Assembly (NCBI GenBank): GCA_016865895.1
Contig: VGNY01000013.1
Span: 1 to 32,332, forward strand
Reading direction: 5' to 3'
Source: Chloroflexota bacterium
GTDB taxonomy: Bacteria; Chloroflexota; Dehalococcoidia; GIF9; UBA5629
DNA: 32,332 bases
Shown here in pieces: positions 9,623-17,498 of this stretch. The position numbers and the translations under genes are program-made. The notes under the pieces are model-generated. The model searched no databases and had not been told where the DNA came from. It worked only from the letters and a program-made list of their open reading frames with translations. Each line of letters starts with the position of its first letter. The first letter of the stretch is position 1.

Positions 9623-10780
9623 CTAAATGAAACTCTCCTTTAGCTGTTGGATTACCTCGTCAATACTGTCGGGATTTTCCAAGTTAATTCGCTTTATAGC
9701 CTCATCAACTTTTTGATATTTATGAGCATCATAAATGTCGTCCAGTTTCTCATAGTAGCCGGCTCTCCTCCCCAGCCTGAAGTTGAGTTTCTCCTGAGAT
9801 GACAGTGCCAGATACCTTTTTATGGTGTGCAGGCATGCTGACTTGGCTTCAGGGAATTTACCATCTATTTCAGGGAGGAGATTCAATATATGGTCGCTCT
9901 TGAGATGGCTCGTAACCTCAAGTTTCTCGATAAGCTTGCCGATTTCCTCGACCACCTCATCTTCTGTCTGGAGCTCAAAATCGCCATCTTCTACCTTTGA
10001 CCATAACGGCACACCCGGCCGGACATAAAGACTGCGTAGTCTGATGTAATCTGGATTGATTTCATTTAAGACCATAGCTGTACCGATAACATGGTCTGAT
10101 GACATTTTCCTGCCACCAAGCCCTGGCATCACATATTCGCACAGTGAAATACCAGCTTCTTTCACCTTCCTACCACCCATGATATGTTCCTCAGAAGTAA
10201 CCCCCTTTTCCATATAGCTGAGCACAACGTCAGAGCCGCTCTCCAAGCCAATGTGCAACCTAGAAAGCCCGGCATCTTCAAGCTGTTTCAATTCTTCCAA
10301 CGACTTTTTAGCAGCAGTTTTGGAGCGGGCATATGAGGTAATCCTGGTCAACTCAGGAAAAGTTTGCCTCAAAAATGAGACTACTTTCACTAAGTCATAC
10401 GTCTTCATTATAAGGGTATTAGCGTCTTGAAGAAATGCGGACTCACCGTCTGCCCACAGCCATAGCGCCACGTTGCGGATACCAGCATTATGTTGATATC
10501 CATTGTAAACTGTGGCAGCTACGTCTCTTAGTCGGCCACCGTAACCCATTTTCCAGGCCAGTTCTCTTATTTCATCTGCAATAGCTTTAGCCGTTTCTAT
10601 ATCACTGATTACATCCTCAGCCGGTCTGAGCTCGAACTTCTGCCCCTTGTAAACCGGACAGAACTGGCAGCGGTTCCACGGGCAATTCCTCGTCGCTCTT
10701 ATCAATAATGAGTACGCCTCGCTAGGCGGCCTTATTGGCCCCAGCTCAAAGCAATGTTCGGTCAGTCTTTGCCTTATCAT
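9623..10780 (-). CDS. Radical SAM protein
   Basis: IRATRNCPWNRCQFCPVYKGQKFELRP cluster motif, LSRLHIGLESGSDVVLSYMEKGVT, YVMPGLGG. Confidence 0.85.
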   Translation of the reverse strand: MIRQRLTEHCFELGPIRPPSEAYSLLIRATRNCPWNRCQFCPVYKGQKFELRPAEDVISDIETAKAIADEIRELAWKMGYGGRLRDVAATVYNGYQHNAGIRNVALWLWADGESAFLQDANTLIMKTYDLVKVVSFLRQTFPELTRITSYARSKTAAKKSLEELKQLEDAGLSRLHIGLESGSDVVLSYMEKGVTSEEHIMGGRKVKEAGISLCEYVMPGLGGRKMSSDHVIGTAMVLNEINPDYIRLRSLYVRPGVPLWSKVEDGDFELQTEDEVVEEIGKLIEKLEVTSHLKSDHILNLLPEIDGKFPEAKSACLHTIKRYLALSSQEKLNFRLGRRAGYYEKLDDIYDAHKYQKVDEAIKRINLENPDSIDEVIQQLKESFI

Positions 10781-10838
10781 AACTCCTAAATTATATCCTT
10801 TGAGCTAATCCAGTAGCAATTTTTGAGAGTGTTTATTC

Positions 10839-11060
10839 ATCATTGCGAATTGTATTAAGCACCGAGGCAATCTATCTTCTCTTTTCTGTTATTGCGAGTC
10901 CCGATGCAATCGGGACGCGGCAATCTTGGTGCTTCTTCCTGTCATCCTGAGGGATGCCCTTCGTTTAATGTCATTCTGAAGGAGTTCCGATTTTATCGGG
11001 ACGACCGAAGAATCTGAGAGTGGGGAGGACGCGAGATTCTTCGCTACGCTCAAAATGACA
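10839..11060. repeat. Composite intergenic repeat block (both repeat families)
   Basis: attgcgagtcccgatgcaatcgggacgcggcaat followed by gtcatcctgaggga..., gcccttcgtttaatgtcattctgaaggagttccgattttatcgggacg, and agattcttcgctacgctcaaaatgaca. Confidence 0.8.
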
Positions 11061-11194
11061 AAAGGCGAAGGACTTGCAGTGGCAGATAGAAGTTGATAAA
11101 CGCCTCAATGTCTTATCTTAATGGAACCAAACTGAGGCTACCTTAACACTTTGCAATTGATTCTCAAGACAGGTAATATGGATAGGAGACAGAG

Positions 11195-11680
11195 ATGGAA
11201 CAAATCTGGGCACCATGGCGAATAGAATATATACTCCAAGCGGAACAAGGTGGCTGCTTTCTTTGCCAAAAGCCGAAGGAGAATAACGACGAGTCAAACC
11301 TCATCCTTTACCGGGGTGAAAGTACCTTTATAATCTTAAACTCCTTCCCTTATAACCCAGGGCACCTGATGGTAGCACCCTATCGCCACATAGGTCACCT
11401 TGATGAGCTGACTGATGCCGAATCAAAGGAGCATTTTGATATGGTCAAGCTGAGTATCAAACTGCTTACCGAAACAATGAAACCGGCTGGCTTCAATACC
11501 GGCATGAATCTGGGCAGAATAGCTGGAGCTGGTCTAGACGACCACATTCACACCCACATAGTGCCTCGATGGCAAGGTGATACCAACTTCATGCCAGTAG
11601 TTGCCAATACCAAAGTGCTCCCAGAAGCATTAGCAGCAACTTACAAGAAGTTGAAGGGTGGTTTGCACGGTGTGCTCTAA
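11195..11680 (+). CDS. HIT family hydrolase/phosphorylase (Ap4A-type)
   Basis: MEQIWAPWRIEYI, CFLC.K, NSFPYNPGHLMVAPYRH, DDHIHTHIVPRWQGDTNFMPV. Confidence 0.92.
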   Translation: MEQIWAPWRIEYILQAEQGGCFLCQKPKENNDESNLILYRGESTFIILNSFPYNPGHLMVAPYRHIGHLDELTDAESKEHFDMVKLSIKLLTETMKPAGFNTGMNLGRIAGAGLDDHIHTHIVPRWQGDTNFMPVVANTKVLPEALAATYKKLKGGLHGVL

Positions 11681-11686
11681 CCAATA

Positions 11687-12502
11687 TCAATTCTCGGCAC
11701 GAGGATAAGAGCCAAGTATTTTAACAAAGTTAGTCTTCTGCTCAAGCTCAGCCAGGACTTCTTGGCAAATCTTATCATCTATATGCCCCTCAAAATCAAC
11801 ATAGAATATATATTCCCACGGCTTGTTTCTACTAGGTCTTGATTCAAGTTTTGTCAGGTTTATATTTCTGGTGGCAAAAACCCCCAGACAAGCATACAAA
11901 GCCCCAGGAACATTCTTGGTACCAAAGACCAGAGAGGTTTTGCTTTTCGGCGCTGGTTCGGCTTTTTGTTTGGAAATAACAAAAAATTTGGTGTAATTAT
12001 TTACATTGGTCTCAATGTTCTCCGCCAGGATTTGTAAGCCGTAAATCTGAGCTGCTCGCCGGCTGGCTACGGCAGCACACCCTCTTAAGCCACCTTCCTT
12101 TATCCTTTTGGCACTACCAGCAGTATCATAGGTAGGCACGATTTCGGTTTTGAGCTTCCTCAGAAACTCCTCGCACTGGGCCAAAGCCTGGGGATGCGAA
12201 TAAACTGTCTTTATTCCTTCCAATTTTTCTCCGGGCAAAGCCATCAAACAATGGCTTATCCTCAAGTTGATTTCACCGAAGATATTCAGGGGATAGTTCA
12301 ACAACAAATCATAGGTATCATTGATGCTGCCGGCTTGGGAGTTCTCTACAGGAACCACACCAAAATCAACCCTACCTTCAAGCACAGCCTCGAAAACATC
12401 GCCTAAATAACGACTTGGAGAAAGCTCAGCATCACTGAAAAAAGTGATGAGTGCATCTTCACTGAAGGCTCCCCTCTCCCCTTGAAAAGCAACCCTGACC
12501 AT
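11687..12502 (-). CDS. pheA: Prephenate dehydratase with C-terminal ACT domain
   Basis: VRVAFQGERGAFSEDA, DFGVVPVENSQAGSINDTYDLL, ESRPSRNKPWEYIFYVDFEGH. ORF listed to 12514; ATG at 12502 is a plausible start. Confidence 0.93.
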   Translation of the reverse strand: MVRVAFQGERGAFSEDALITFFSDAELSPSRYLGDVFEAVLEGRVDFGVVPVENSQAGSINDTYDLLLNYPLNIFGEINLRISHCLMALPGEKLEGIKTVYSHPQALAQCEEFLRKLKTEIVPTYDTAGSAKRIKEGGLRGCAAVASRRAAQIYGLQILAENIETNVNNYTKFFVISKQKAEPAPKSKTSLVFGTKNVPGALYACLGVFATRNINLTKLESRPSRNKPWEYIFYVDFEGHIDDKICQEVLAELEQKTNFVKILGSYPRAEN

Positions 12503-12515
12503 TCCTCCTCCCAAA

Positions 12516-13178
12516 CTAATTACTTGCCAACTCTTTCTGCAGTGCTTCTTCGCTGCCAGTAGTCGTCAAAGCGATAATTCGGTCATTAGCCCGCAAGACA
12601 GTATCAGCAGTTGGTACCTGCGGTTTCTGCCCGTTCCGTATCAGCAGAGCTAAAATAGAATCAGGAGGTAGAGATAACTCCTTGATTGACTTGCCCACCG
12701 ATGTTGACCCCTCAAGTATTTTGACCTCAACAACCTCCATCTTCTCTTCGCCCATAGTCAAAAGATGAATTAGCGGATGTGTGGGAATTTTCTCTTCTAT
12801 ATGTTCCAAAATCAGGTTAGTAACACTAATAGGACAATCAATACCCAATTTCTTGAAGAGCTGCTCATTTTTAGGGTCATTGACTCGCGCGATAGTTCTT
12901 GGTACTCCAAATTTATGTTTGGCTACCTGGCAAGCCACCAAATTATCCTCATCCTCATCGGTAGCTGCTATAAATACTTCAGCCCTTGATACCCCAGCCT
13001 CTGCCAAGGTCGACACCTCACATCCATCACCCCGTATACAGACACTCCCTAGCTCGTCTTCAAAGCTCTCACACTTAGTTGCATCTTTGTCCAACACCAG
13101 CACCTCATGTCCCTCTCTGAGCAACGCTTTACACAAGTTATAGCCAACGCTGCCACCGCCGATGATAATGATATACAT
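12516..13178 (-). CDS. TrkA-type protein (RCK_N + RCK_C)
   Basis: MYIIIIGGGSVGYNLCKALLREGHEVLVLDKD Rossmann motif; C-terminal RCK_C/TrkA-C segment (VVEVKILEGSTSVGKSIKELSLP). Confidence 0.9.
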   Translation of the reverse strand: MYIIIIGGGSVGYNLCKALLREGHEVLVLDKDATKCESFEDELGSVCIRGDGCEVSTLAEAGVSRAEVFIAATDEDEDNLVACQVAKHKFGVPRTIARVNDPKNEQLFKKLGIDCPISVTNLILEHIEEKIPTHPLIHLLTMGEEKMEVVEVKILEGSTSVGKSIKELSLPPDSILALLIRNGQKPQVPTADTVLRANDRIIALTTTGSEEALQKELASN

Positions 13179-13196
13179 TTTACAGTTTCACCTCTT

Positions 13197-13598
13197 TCAC
13201 GTAGCCAACAGCTTATCTCTTAGCAATTGAGCAAAGACAGTTGTCGGGCTGACAGCATCAATCCCAAGCGCTTCATATATGTCCTTACGCAACGGGTCGT
13301 ATATGCGGCAGAGTACCTTTGGAACATTGAATATATTCCTGGCAATCTGAGCAGCCATAACATTGCGATTGTCACCTTGGGTCACCGCCACAAAAGCATC
13401 AGCTTCACCAACACCCGCTTTTTTTTGCACCTCCTCGTCGGTACCATCACCAACAAGTGCAGTCCCGCCAAAACTCGGTGGTAACCGTCTAAAACTATGG
13501 GCATCAATATCCAAGACCGTCACCTTATGTCCGTCAGCATCTAACAAGCTGGCTAATTGAGCCCCAACCCGTCCACACCCCACGATAACTACATTCAT
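13197..13598 (-). CDS. TrkA-type protein (RCK_N only)
   Basis: MNVVIVGCGRVGAQLASLLDADGHKVTVLDID; VAVTQGDNRNVMAAQIARNIFNVPKVLCRIYDP. No TrkA-C domain in its 133 aa. Confidence 0.9.
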   Translation of the reverse strand: MNVVIVGCGRVGAQLASLLDADGHKVTVLDIDAHSFRRLPPSFGGTALVGDGTDEEVQKKAGVGEADAFVAVTQGDNRNVMAAQIARNIFNVPKVLCRIYDPLRKDIYEALGIDAVSPTTVFAQLLRDKLLAT

Positions 13599-13608
13599 AA
13601 CTTCTACC

Positions 13609-14034
13609 TTACGATTTGGTTTCCCTGAGTAACAAGACGCGACACGGAGCTTCCTCTAAAACATGCGGTATGGCTCTGCCTAAACTAAAGGTGCCAAAGC
13701 GCTTCTTGTAAGTCAAGCCCATAAGGATTAAATCAACATCTCTTTCCATCGCCTCATCCACAATGGCCGGGCCAGCGTCACGCGACTGAATCAAGTCTGT
13801 CTCCACCTCATAATCTCTGTCAGCAGCAATATCCTCAGCACGAGTTAATACCTTTTCCGCTTTCTCTATCTCAGACTCGATTACCGCATCCAAAGGCAGG
13901 CTACGTTTAACTTCAATAATGTAAACAACATAAACCGTCGCCTTCGATTTCTTAGCCAGGTCGCAGGCTAATTTGATCGCCTCCTCATCAGCACCAGCAC
14001 CGCTCGCAGCAACCAATATTCTGCTCAGTCTCAT
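13609..14034 (-). CDS. Universal stress protein (UspA family)
   Basis: RILVAASGAGADEEAIKLACDLAK...VDLILMGLTYKKRFGTFSLGRAIPHVLEEAPCRVLLLRE. Confidence 0.88.
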   Translation of the reverse strand: MRLSRILVAASGAGADEEAIKLACDLAKKSKATVYVVYIIEVKRSLPLDAVIESEIEKAEKVLTRAEDIAADRDYEVETDLIQSRDAGPAIVDEAMERDVDLILMGLTYKKRFGTFSLGRAIPHVLEEAPCRVLLLRETKS

Positions 14035-14106
14035 CAGCCTACGTTATCATACCATCAATAACCGTCTTTGTGTACCTATTATAATTTCACCCTTCTAGTT
14101 ACGCAA

Positions 14107-15651
14107 TTATCCCTGCTTCCATGAAGGGTTAGCACCTTTCCCAGCTGTTTGTCCCAGTGGCAATCGCCTTCGCCAGCGGAAAAGGAGATAGAGAGCCAGC
14201 CCTATAGCCATCCAGCTTAAACCAACCCAACGACTATAAGGCTGGGTGAATATCACCACCAACCATATCACCCCTGTACCAACCAACCCCAAAATGGAGG
14301 TAACCGGCAATTCCCATTGCTTATACTTAATGTTCCCACCTAGTTTAAAAGGACGTGGCAAATCAGGATTTTTAATACGTAAATTTATAATGGCGGCGTG
14401 AGCGAGAAAGAATGAAAACAAGGAACCAAAAGCATATAAGGCACCAAGCTCCACAAACACACTCGGGGCAAAGAAACCCGGAATTAGAATCGCCAACGCC
14501 ACCCCTGCAAAAATAATAATTGAAATGTAAGGAGTTTTAAACCGACGATGAACACGGCCTAAGACCGGAGGAATAAGCTGGTACCTTCCTAGAGAGAAAG
14601 CAAGACGCGATATGCCCATTAGTCCGGCATTCGTGGCAATAAATAGAATGCTCGCTGCCAGAACAGCTACCAGGCCCGGCAATAAGTTACGCAGCCCATT
14701 AAATACCCAAGTCAAAATTATAACAATCTCTGTTTGTGAAGAAAACCGTGCCGCTATTTCCTGCGGTGTTATAGCAGAAGAGATACTGAAGGCAATCCCG
14801 GCTACAGGGTCAGTCGCCCAAGAAGTGGTAAGTTCCTGGGGTGTCATAGCCGAAAGGCCCACGGTGGAAACGCCACCAAACAGAATTAAAACAATGACTA
14901 TCATCAGGATAAGCGCCCTTGGCACTCTTATCGCCGGGCGCTTTGTCTCCTCGGCCATTTGAGACATTGTTTCAACCCCAGTATAAGCGATGGCGGCCAA
15001 TGCTACCCCCAGAATTAGATTCTCCAGGCTTGGCCAGTAAAAAGTAATATGATTGACAAGTACATCGAAATTGAATATTACCAATAAACCTAAAGCTATT
15101 ATCAGTATCTGAACCAGTAAGTCAAACACTGCTGCAGTCACGTTAACGATAGAGGTCTCCCTGACACCAATAACATTAATGACCATCAGGAAAAATATAA
15201 TCCCCATAGACACCGCTGTGCTGACAGTGGTAGATTCTTTAAGCAGCGGCAAGAAATGTCCCAAATAGGGAGGGATTACAAAAGCAGAAATGGCGATAGT
15301 CACGATATAACTAAGCATTAGCGCCCAGCCAGAGATAAAGCCAACCGCATCATTAAAACCATGGCGGGCAAAGCTGGCGGAGCCACCCGCTTCGGGGAAC
15401 ATAGCTGTGCCTTCAGCATAAGTGAGTGCAGTAAAAATAAAGAAAATCCCGGCAATAGCCAGTGCTATCGGCGTTGCTCCCATTGCCACCAAGGTGACAA
15501 TGCCCAAAGCATAATAAATAGAGGAACCGACATTGCCATAACCAGCACTGAATAAACCCGGGATACCTAGGACTCGCCGTAGAGGATGTGCCTTAACACG
15601 CGGACGGCGGACAAATTTATCGCCTAACTTAGGCTGCCACTCATTACGCAC
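14107..15651 (-). CDS. APC-superfamily permease
   Basis: Multi-pass hydrophobic 514 aa protein with GLFSAGYGNVGSSIYYALG, EGTAMFPEAGGSASFARHGFNDAVGFISGWALMLSYIVT, YTGVETMSQMAEETKRPAIRVPRA. Confidence 0.9.
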   Translation of the reverse strand: MRNEWQPKLGDKFVRRPRVKAHPLRRVLGIPGLFSAGYGNVGSSIYYALGIVTLVAMGATPIALAIAGIFFIFTALTYAEGTAMFPEAGGSASFARHGFNDAVGFISGWALMLSYIVTIAISAFVIPPYLGHFLPLLKESTTVSTAVSMGIIFFLMVINVIGVRETSIVNVTAAVFDLLVQILIIALGLLVIFNFDVLVNHITFYWPSLENLILGVALAAIAYTGVETMSQMAEETKRPAIRVPRALILMIVIVLILFGGVSTVGLSAMTPQELTTSWATDPVAGIAFSISSAITPQEIAARFSSQTEIVIILTWVFNGLRNLLPGLVAVLAASILFIATNAGLMGISRLAFSLGRYQLIPPVLGRVHRRFKTPYISIIIFAGVALAILIPGFFAPSVFVELGALYAFGSLFSFFLAHAAIINLRIKNPDLPRPFKLGGNIKYKQWELPVTSILGLVGTGVIWLVVIFTQPYSRWVGLSWMAIGLALYLLFRWRRRLPLGQTAGKGANPSWKQG

Positions 15652-15760
15652 AGCTAATCGCTTCTTGCTCTCGCTGGTGGCGAATTGTAGCCCTGTTCTC
15701 GCCCATTGTCAATAGAAATTCGGCTCCTATTGCCCGCTCTTTAGGTAAACTTGAAATTAA

Positions 15761-15790
15761 TTGAATCAAGAATAGCTGCTAAGTTATAAT
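15761..15790 (+). promoter_or_regulatory. Sigma70-like promoter upstream of tRNA-His
   Basis: TTGAAT (15761-15766), 18-nt spacer, TATAAT (15785-15790), about 18 nt upstream of the tRNA 5' end. Confidence 0.65.
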
Positions 15791-15807
15791 AACTAGCTGT
15801 GACCTGC

Positions 15808-15885
15808 GGTGAGCGTAGCCGAGCGGTTTAAGGCGCCAGGTTGTGGCCCTGGAGAACGAGGGTTCGAATCCCTCCGCTCACCCCA
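15808..15885 (+). tRNA. tRNA-His (anticodon GTG)
   Basis: Acceptor GTGAGCG/CGCTCAC with an extra 5' G-1 opposite C73, anticodon stem-loop CCAGG-TTGTGGC-CCTGG, T-arm GGTTCGAATCC, encoded CCA. Confidence 0.95.
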
Positions 15886-15928
15886 ATATTAACAAACTCT
15901 CAGAAAACCCAGATTCACAGCATCTCCT

Positions 15929-16002
15929 GCGCCTATAGCTCAGCGGACAAGAGCACCGGTCTTCGGAACCGGGGGTCGTGGGTTCGAATCCCTCTAGGCG
16001 CG
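15929..16002 (+). tRNA. tRNA-Arg (anticodon TCG)
   Basis: Acceptor GCGCCTA/TAGGCGC, D-arm GCTC..GAGC, anticodon stem-loop CCGGT-CTTCGGA-ACCGG, T-arm GGTTCGAATCC. CCA not encoded. Confidence 0.94.
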
Positions 16003-16205
16003 CACTTATATCTGAAATTAACCCATTAGACCCTCGGTTTTCCCAAAATCATCAAATACATCCAGCTACAAAGTACGCTGTGCCGGCAAGCGAGTTGAAC
16101 TTTCCGTCATGTGCAGTACCCATCCCCCAATATTCCAGGGTTTATAGTAATGGAAGTTTGTAGTATAGTAGTTTCAACTATGGGGCACCTTTCAGGATTG
16201 GAGGT

Positions 16206-16688
16206 ATGATGATTAAAAAGAAAATATTGCGGCTTTGCCTGACGTTGCTAGCATCGAGCGCGGTAACGATGCCTGTTGCGTTTACGGCTTGTACATCAGC
16301 TACAGTTCCGGAGATTGATGCCCCATCTTCAACCGAACCATCGTCCAGCCTCCTGGAGAGAATACCACGAATTACGATAGATGAATTGCTGCAGAAGATG
16401 GCGGACAATAGCAATATACTCATCGTTGATACCCGCCATGCTGAGGAATATGAAGTAGACCATATCAAAAGCGCCATTTCTGCTCCTCTGGATACGATAA
16501 TTGCAGGGGACTGGATGCCACCTGCTGATAAAGAGATTATTCTTTATTGCGGCTGACCGGACGAGAAGACAAGTGCCCGTGCGGCATTCACATTGATAGA
16601 CAAAGGCTTTGGCAACGTGAAGGTCCTGAAAGGCGGATACAATGCCTGGAAGGCAGGCGGGTATGCTATGGAAACCGGCAGCCAGTAA
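16206..16688 (+). CDS. Rhodanese-like domain lipoprotein with in-frame UGA at 16554-16556, candidate selenoprotein (or disrupted gene)
   Basis: Signal/lipobox VAFTAC. First part ...EIILYCG, UGA, then the same frame continues PDEKTSARAAFTLIDKGFGNVKVLKGGYNAWKAGGYAMETGSQ to TAA at 16686-16688. The continuation is the canonical C-terminal half of a rhodanese domain. Confidence 0.8.
16572..16588 (+). promoter_or_regulatory. Candidate bacterial SECIS hairpin
   Basis: AGTGCC-CGTGC-GGCATT: 6-bp stem (including one G-U pair), 5-nt apical loop CGUGC. The loop starts 21 nt after the UGA and has G at its second position. Confidence 0.5.
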
Positions 16689-16727
16689 GGCTATATACAC
16701 CACAACAAAATAAGGAGGTTGTTTATT

Positions 16728-17186
16728 ATGATTGCGGTAGGCAGTAAAGCGCCTGATTTTACATTGAAAGACCAGGGCGGCAAAGAGGTACAACTATCTG
16801 AGCTTAAGGACAAAAGGATGCTGCTCTCTTTTCATCCGCTGGCCTGGACCAAAGTTTGTGCCGAGCAGATGAAATCGTTGGAAGCGAACTATGAGCGATT
16901 CGAAAAGCTGAACATCATAGCGCTTGGTCTTAGTGTTGATGCCGTACCCTCGAAAAAAGCCTGGGCTAATGAACTCGCCATCGAGAAGACCAGATTTCTT
17001 TCCGACTTCTGGCCCCACGGCGAAGTGGCAAAGCTATACGGCATATTCAGGGATAAGGATGGGTTTTCGGAAAGAGCCAACATCATAGTCGATGAGAACC
17101 AGAAGGTCACATTTGCTAAGACCTATCCCATCTCTCATCTGCCGGATATTGAGGAAATAATACAATTCCTGGCTGGCAAAAGTTGA
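16728..17186 (+). CDS. Peroxiredoxin (AhpC/TSA family)
   Basis: IAVGSKAPDFTLKDQGGKEVQLSELK, LSFHPLAWTKVCAEQMKSLE (peroxidatic Cys). ATG at 16728 follows the Shine-Dalgarno-like aaggagg; the ORF call starts at an upstream TTG. Confidence 0.9.
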   Translation: MIAVGSKAPDFTLKDQGGKEVQLSELKDKRMLLSFHPLAWTKVCAEQMKSLEANYERFEKLNIIALGLSVDAVPSKKAWANELAIEKTRFLSDFWPHGEVAKLYGIFRDKDGFSERANIIVDENQKVTFAKTYPISHLPDIEEIIQFLAGKS

Positions 17187-17203
17187 CCCGATTAACTCAA
17201 GCG

Positions 17204-17250
17204 GTCATTGCGAGGAATCTCGATGGAACCGGGATGACGAAGCAATCTCT
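17204..17250. repeat. Intergenic repeat (GTCATTGCGAGG family)
   Basis: gtcattgcgaggaatctcgatggaaccgggatgacgaagcaatctct. Confidence 0.65.
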
Positions 17251-17498
17251 TGGAATTATAATGTGGAGCTTTATCCCGAGCGGTTGAGATTCTTGTTTTC
17301 TTACACCATACGCAGGTGCTCAAAGCATACAGCATCACTTGACCCGCATTTCTGCCCGGTACGTGCTCTACAACCATTCCTGCATCTCCCTTTGAGAATT
17401 TAGTCTGTAATCTTTCTCATTATACAACTTTCAATTATTTCAATCTGTGCCTTTGCCGAAGCTATCTGTTATAATGTAGCTTCTGAAGGAGCAATTCG

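Noticed and set aside
14107-15651. Firm assignment of the APC permease as a K+ transporter (KimA)
   Set aside because: Family membership alone does not give the substrate, and a likely cation-site Asp appears to be Ser here. Kept as a hypothesis only.
15841-16163. ORFs 15841-16029 and 15978-16163
   Set aside because: They overlap tRNA-His and tRNA-Arg and have no recognisable protein features.
16554-16556. Alternative genetic code (UGA = Trp or Gly) as explanation
   Set aside because: UGA terminates other well-supported genes in this window, and Trp codons here are UGG in normal use, so genome-wide reassignment is unlikely.
16547-16747. ORF 16547-16747 in another frame as a -1/+1 frameshift continuation of the rhodanese
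   Set aside because: The conserved rhodanese C-terminus is in the original frame after UGA, not in this frame.
16329-16793. Minus-strand 154-aa ORF antisense to the rhodanese gene
   Set aside because: Composition is not protein-like, and the plus strand carries a clear rhodanese and peroxiredoxin. It exists by chance opposite coding DNA.
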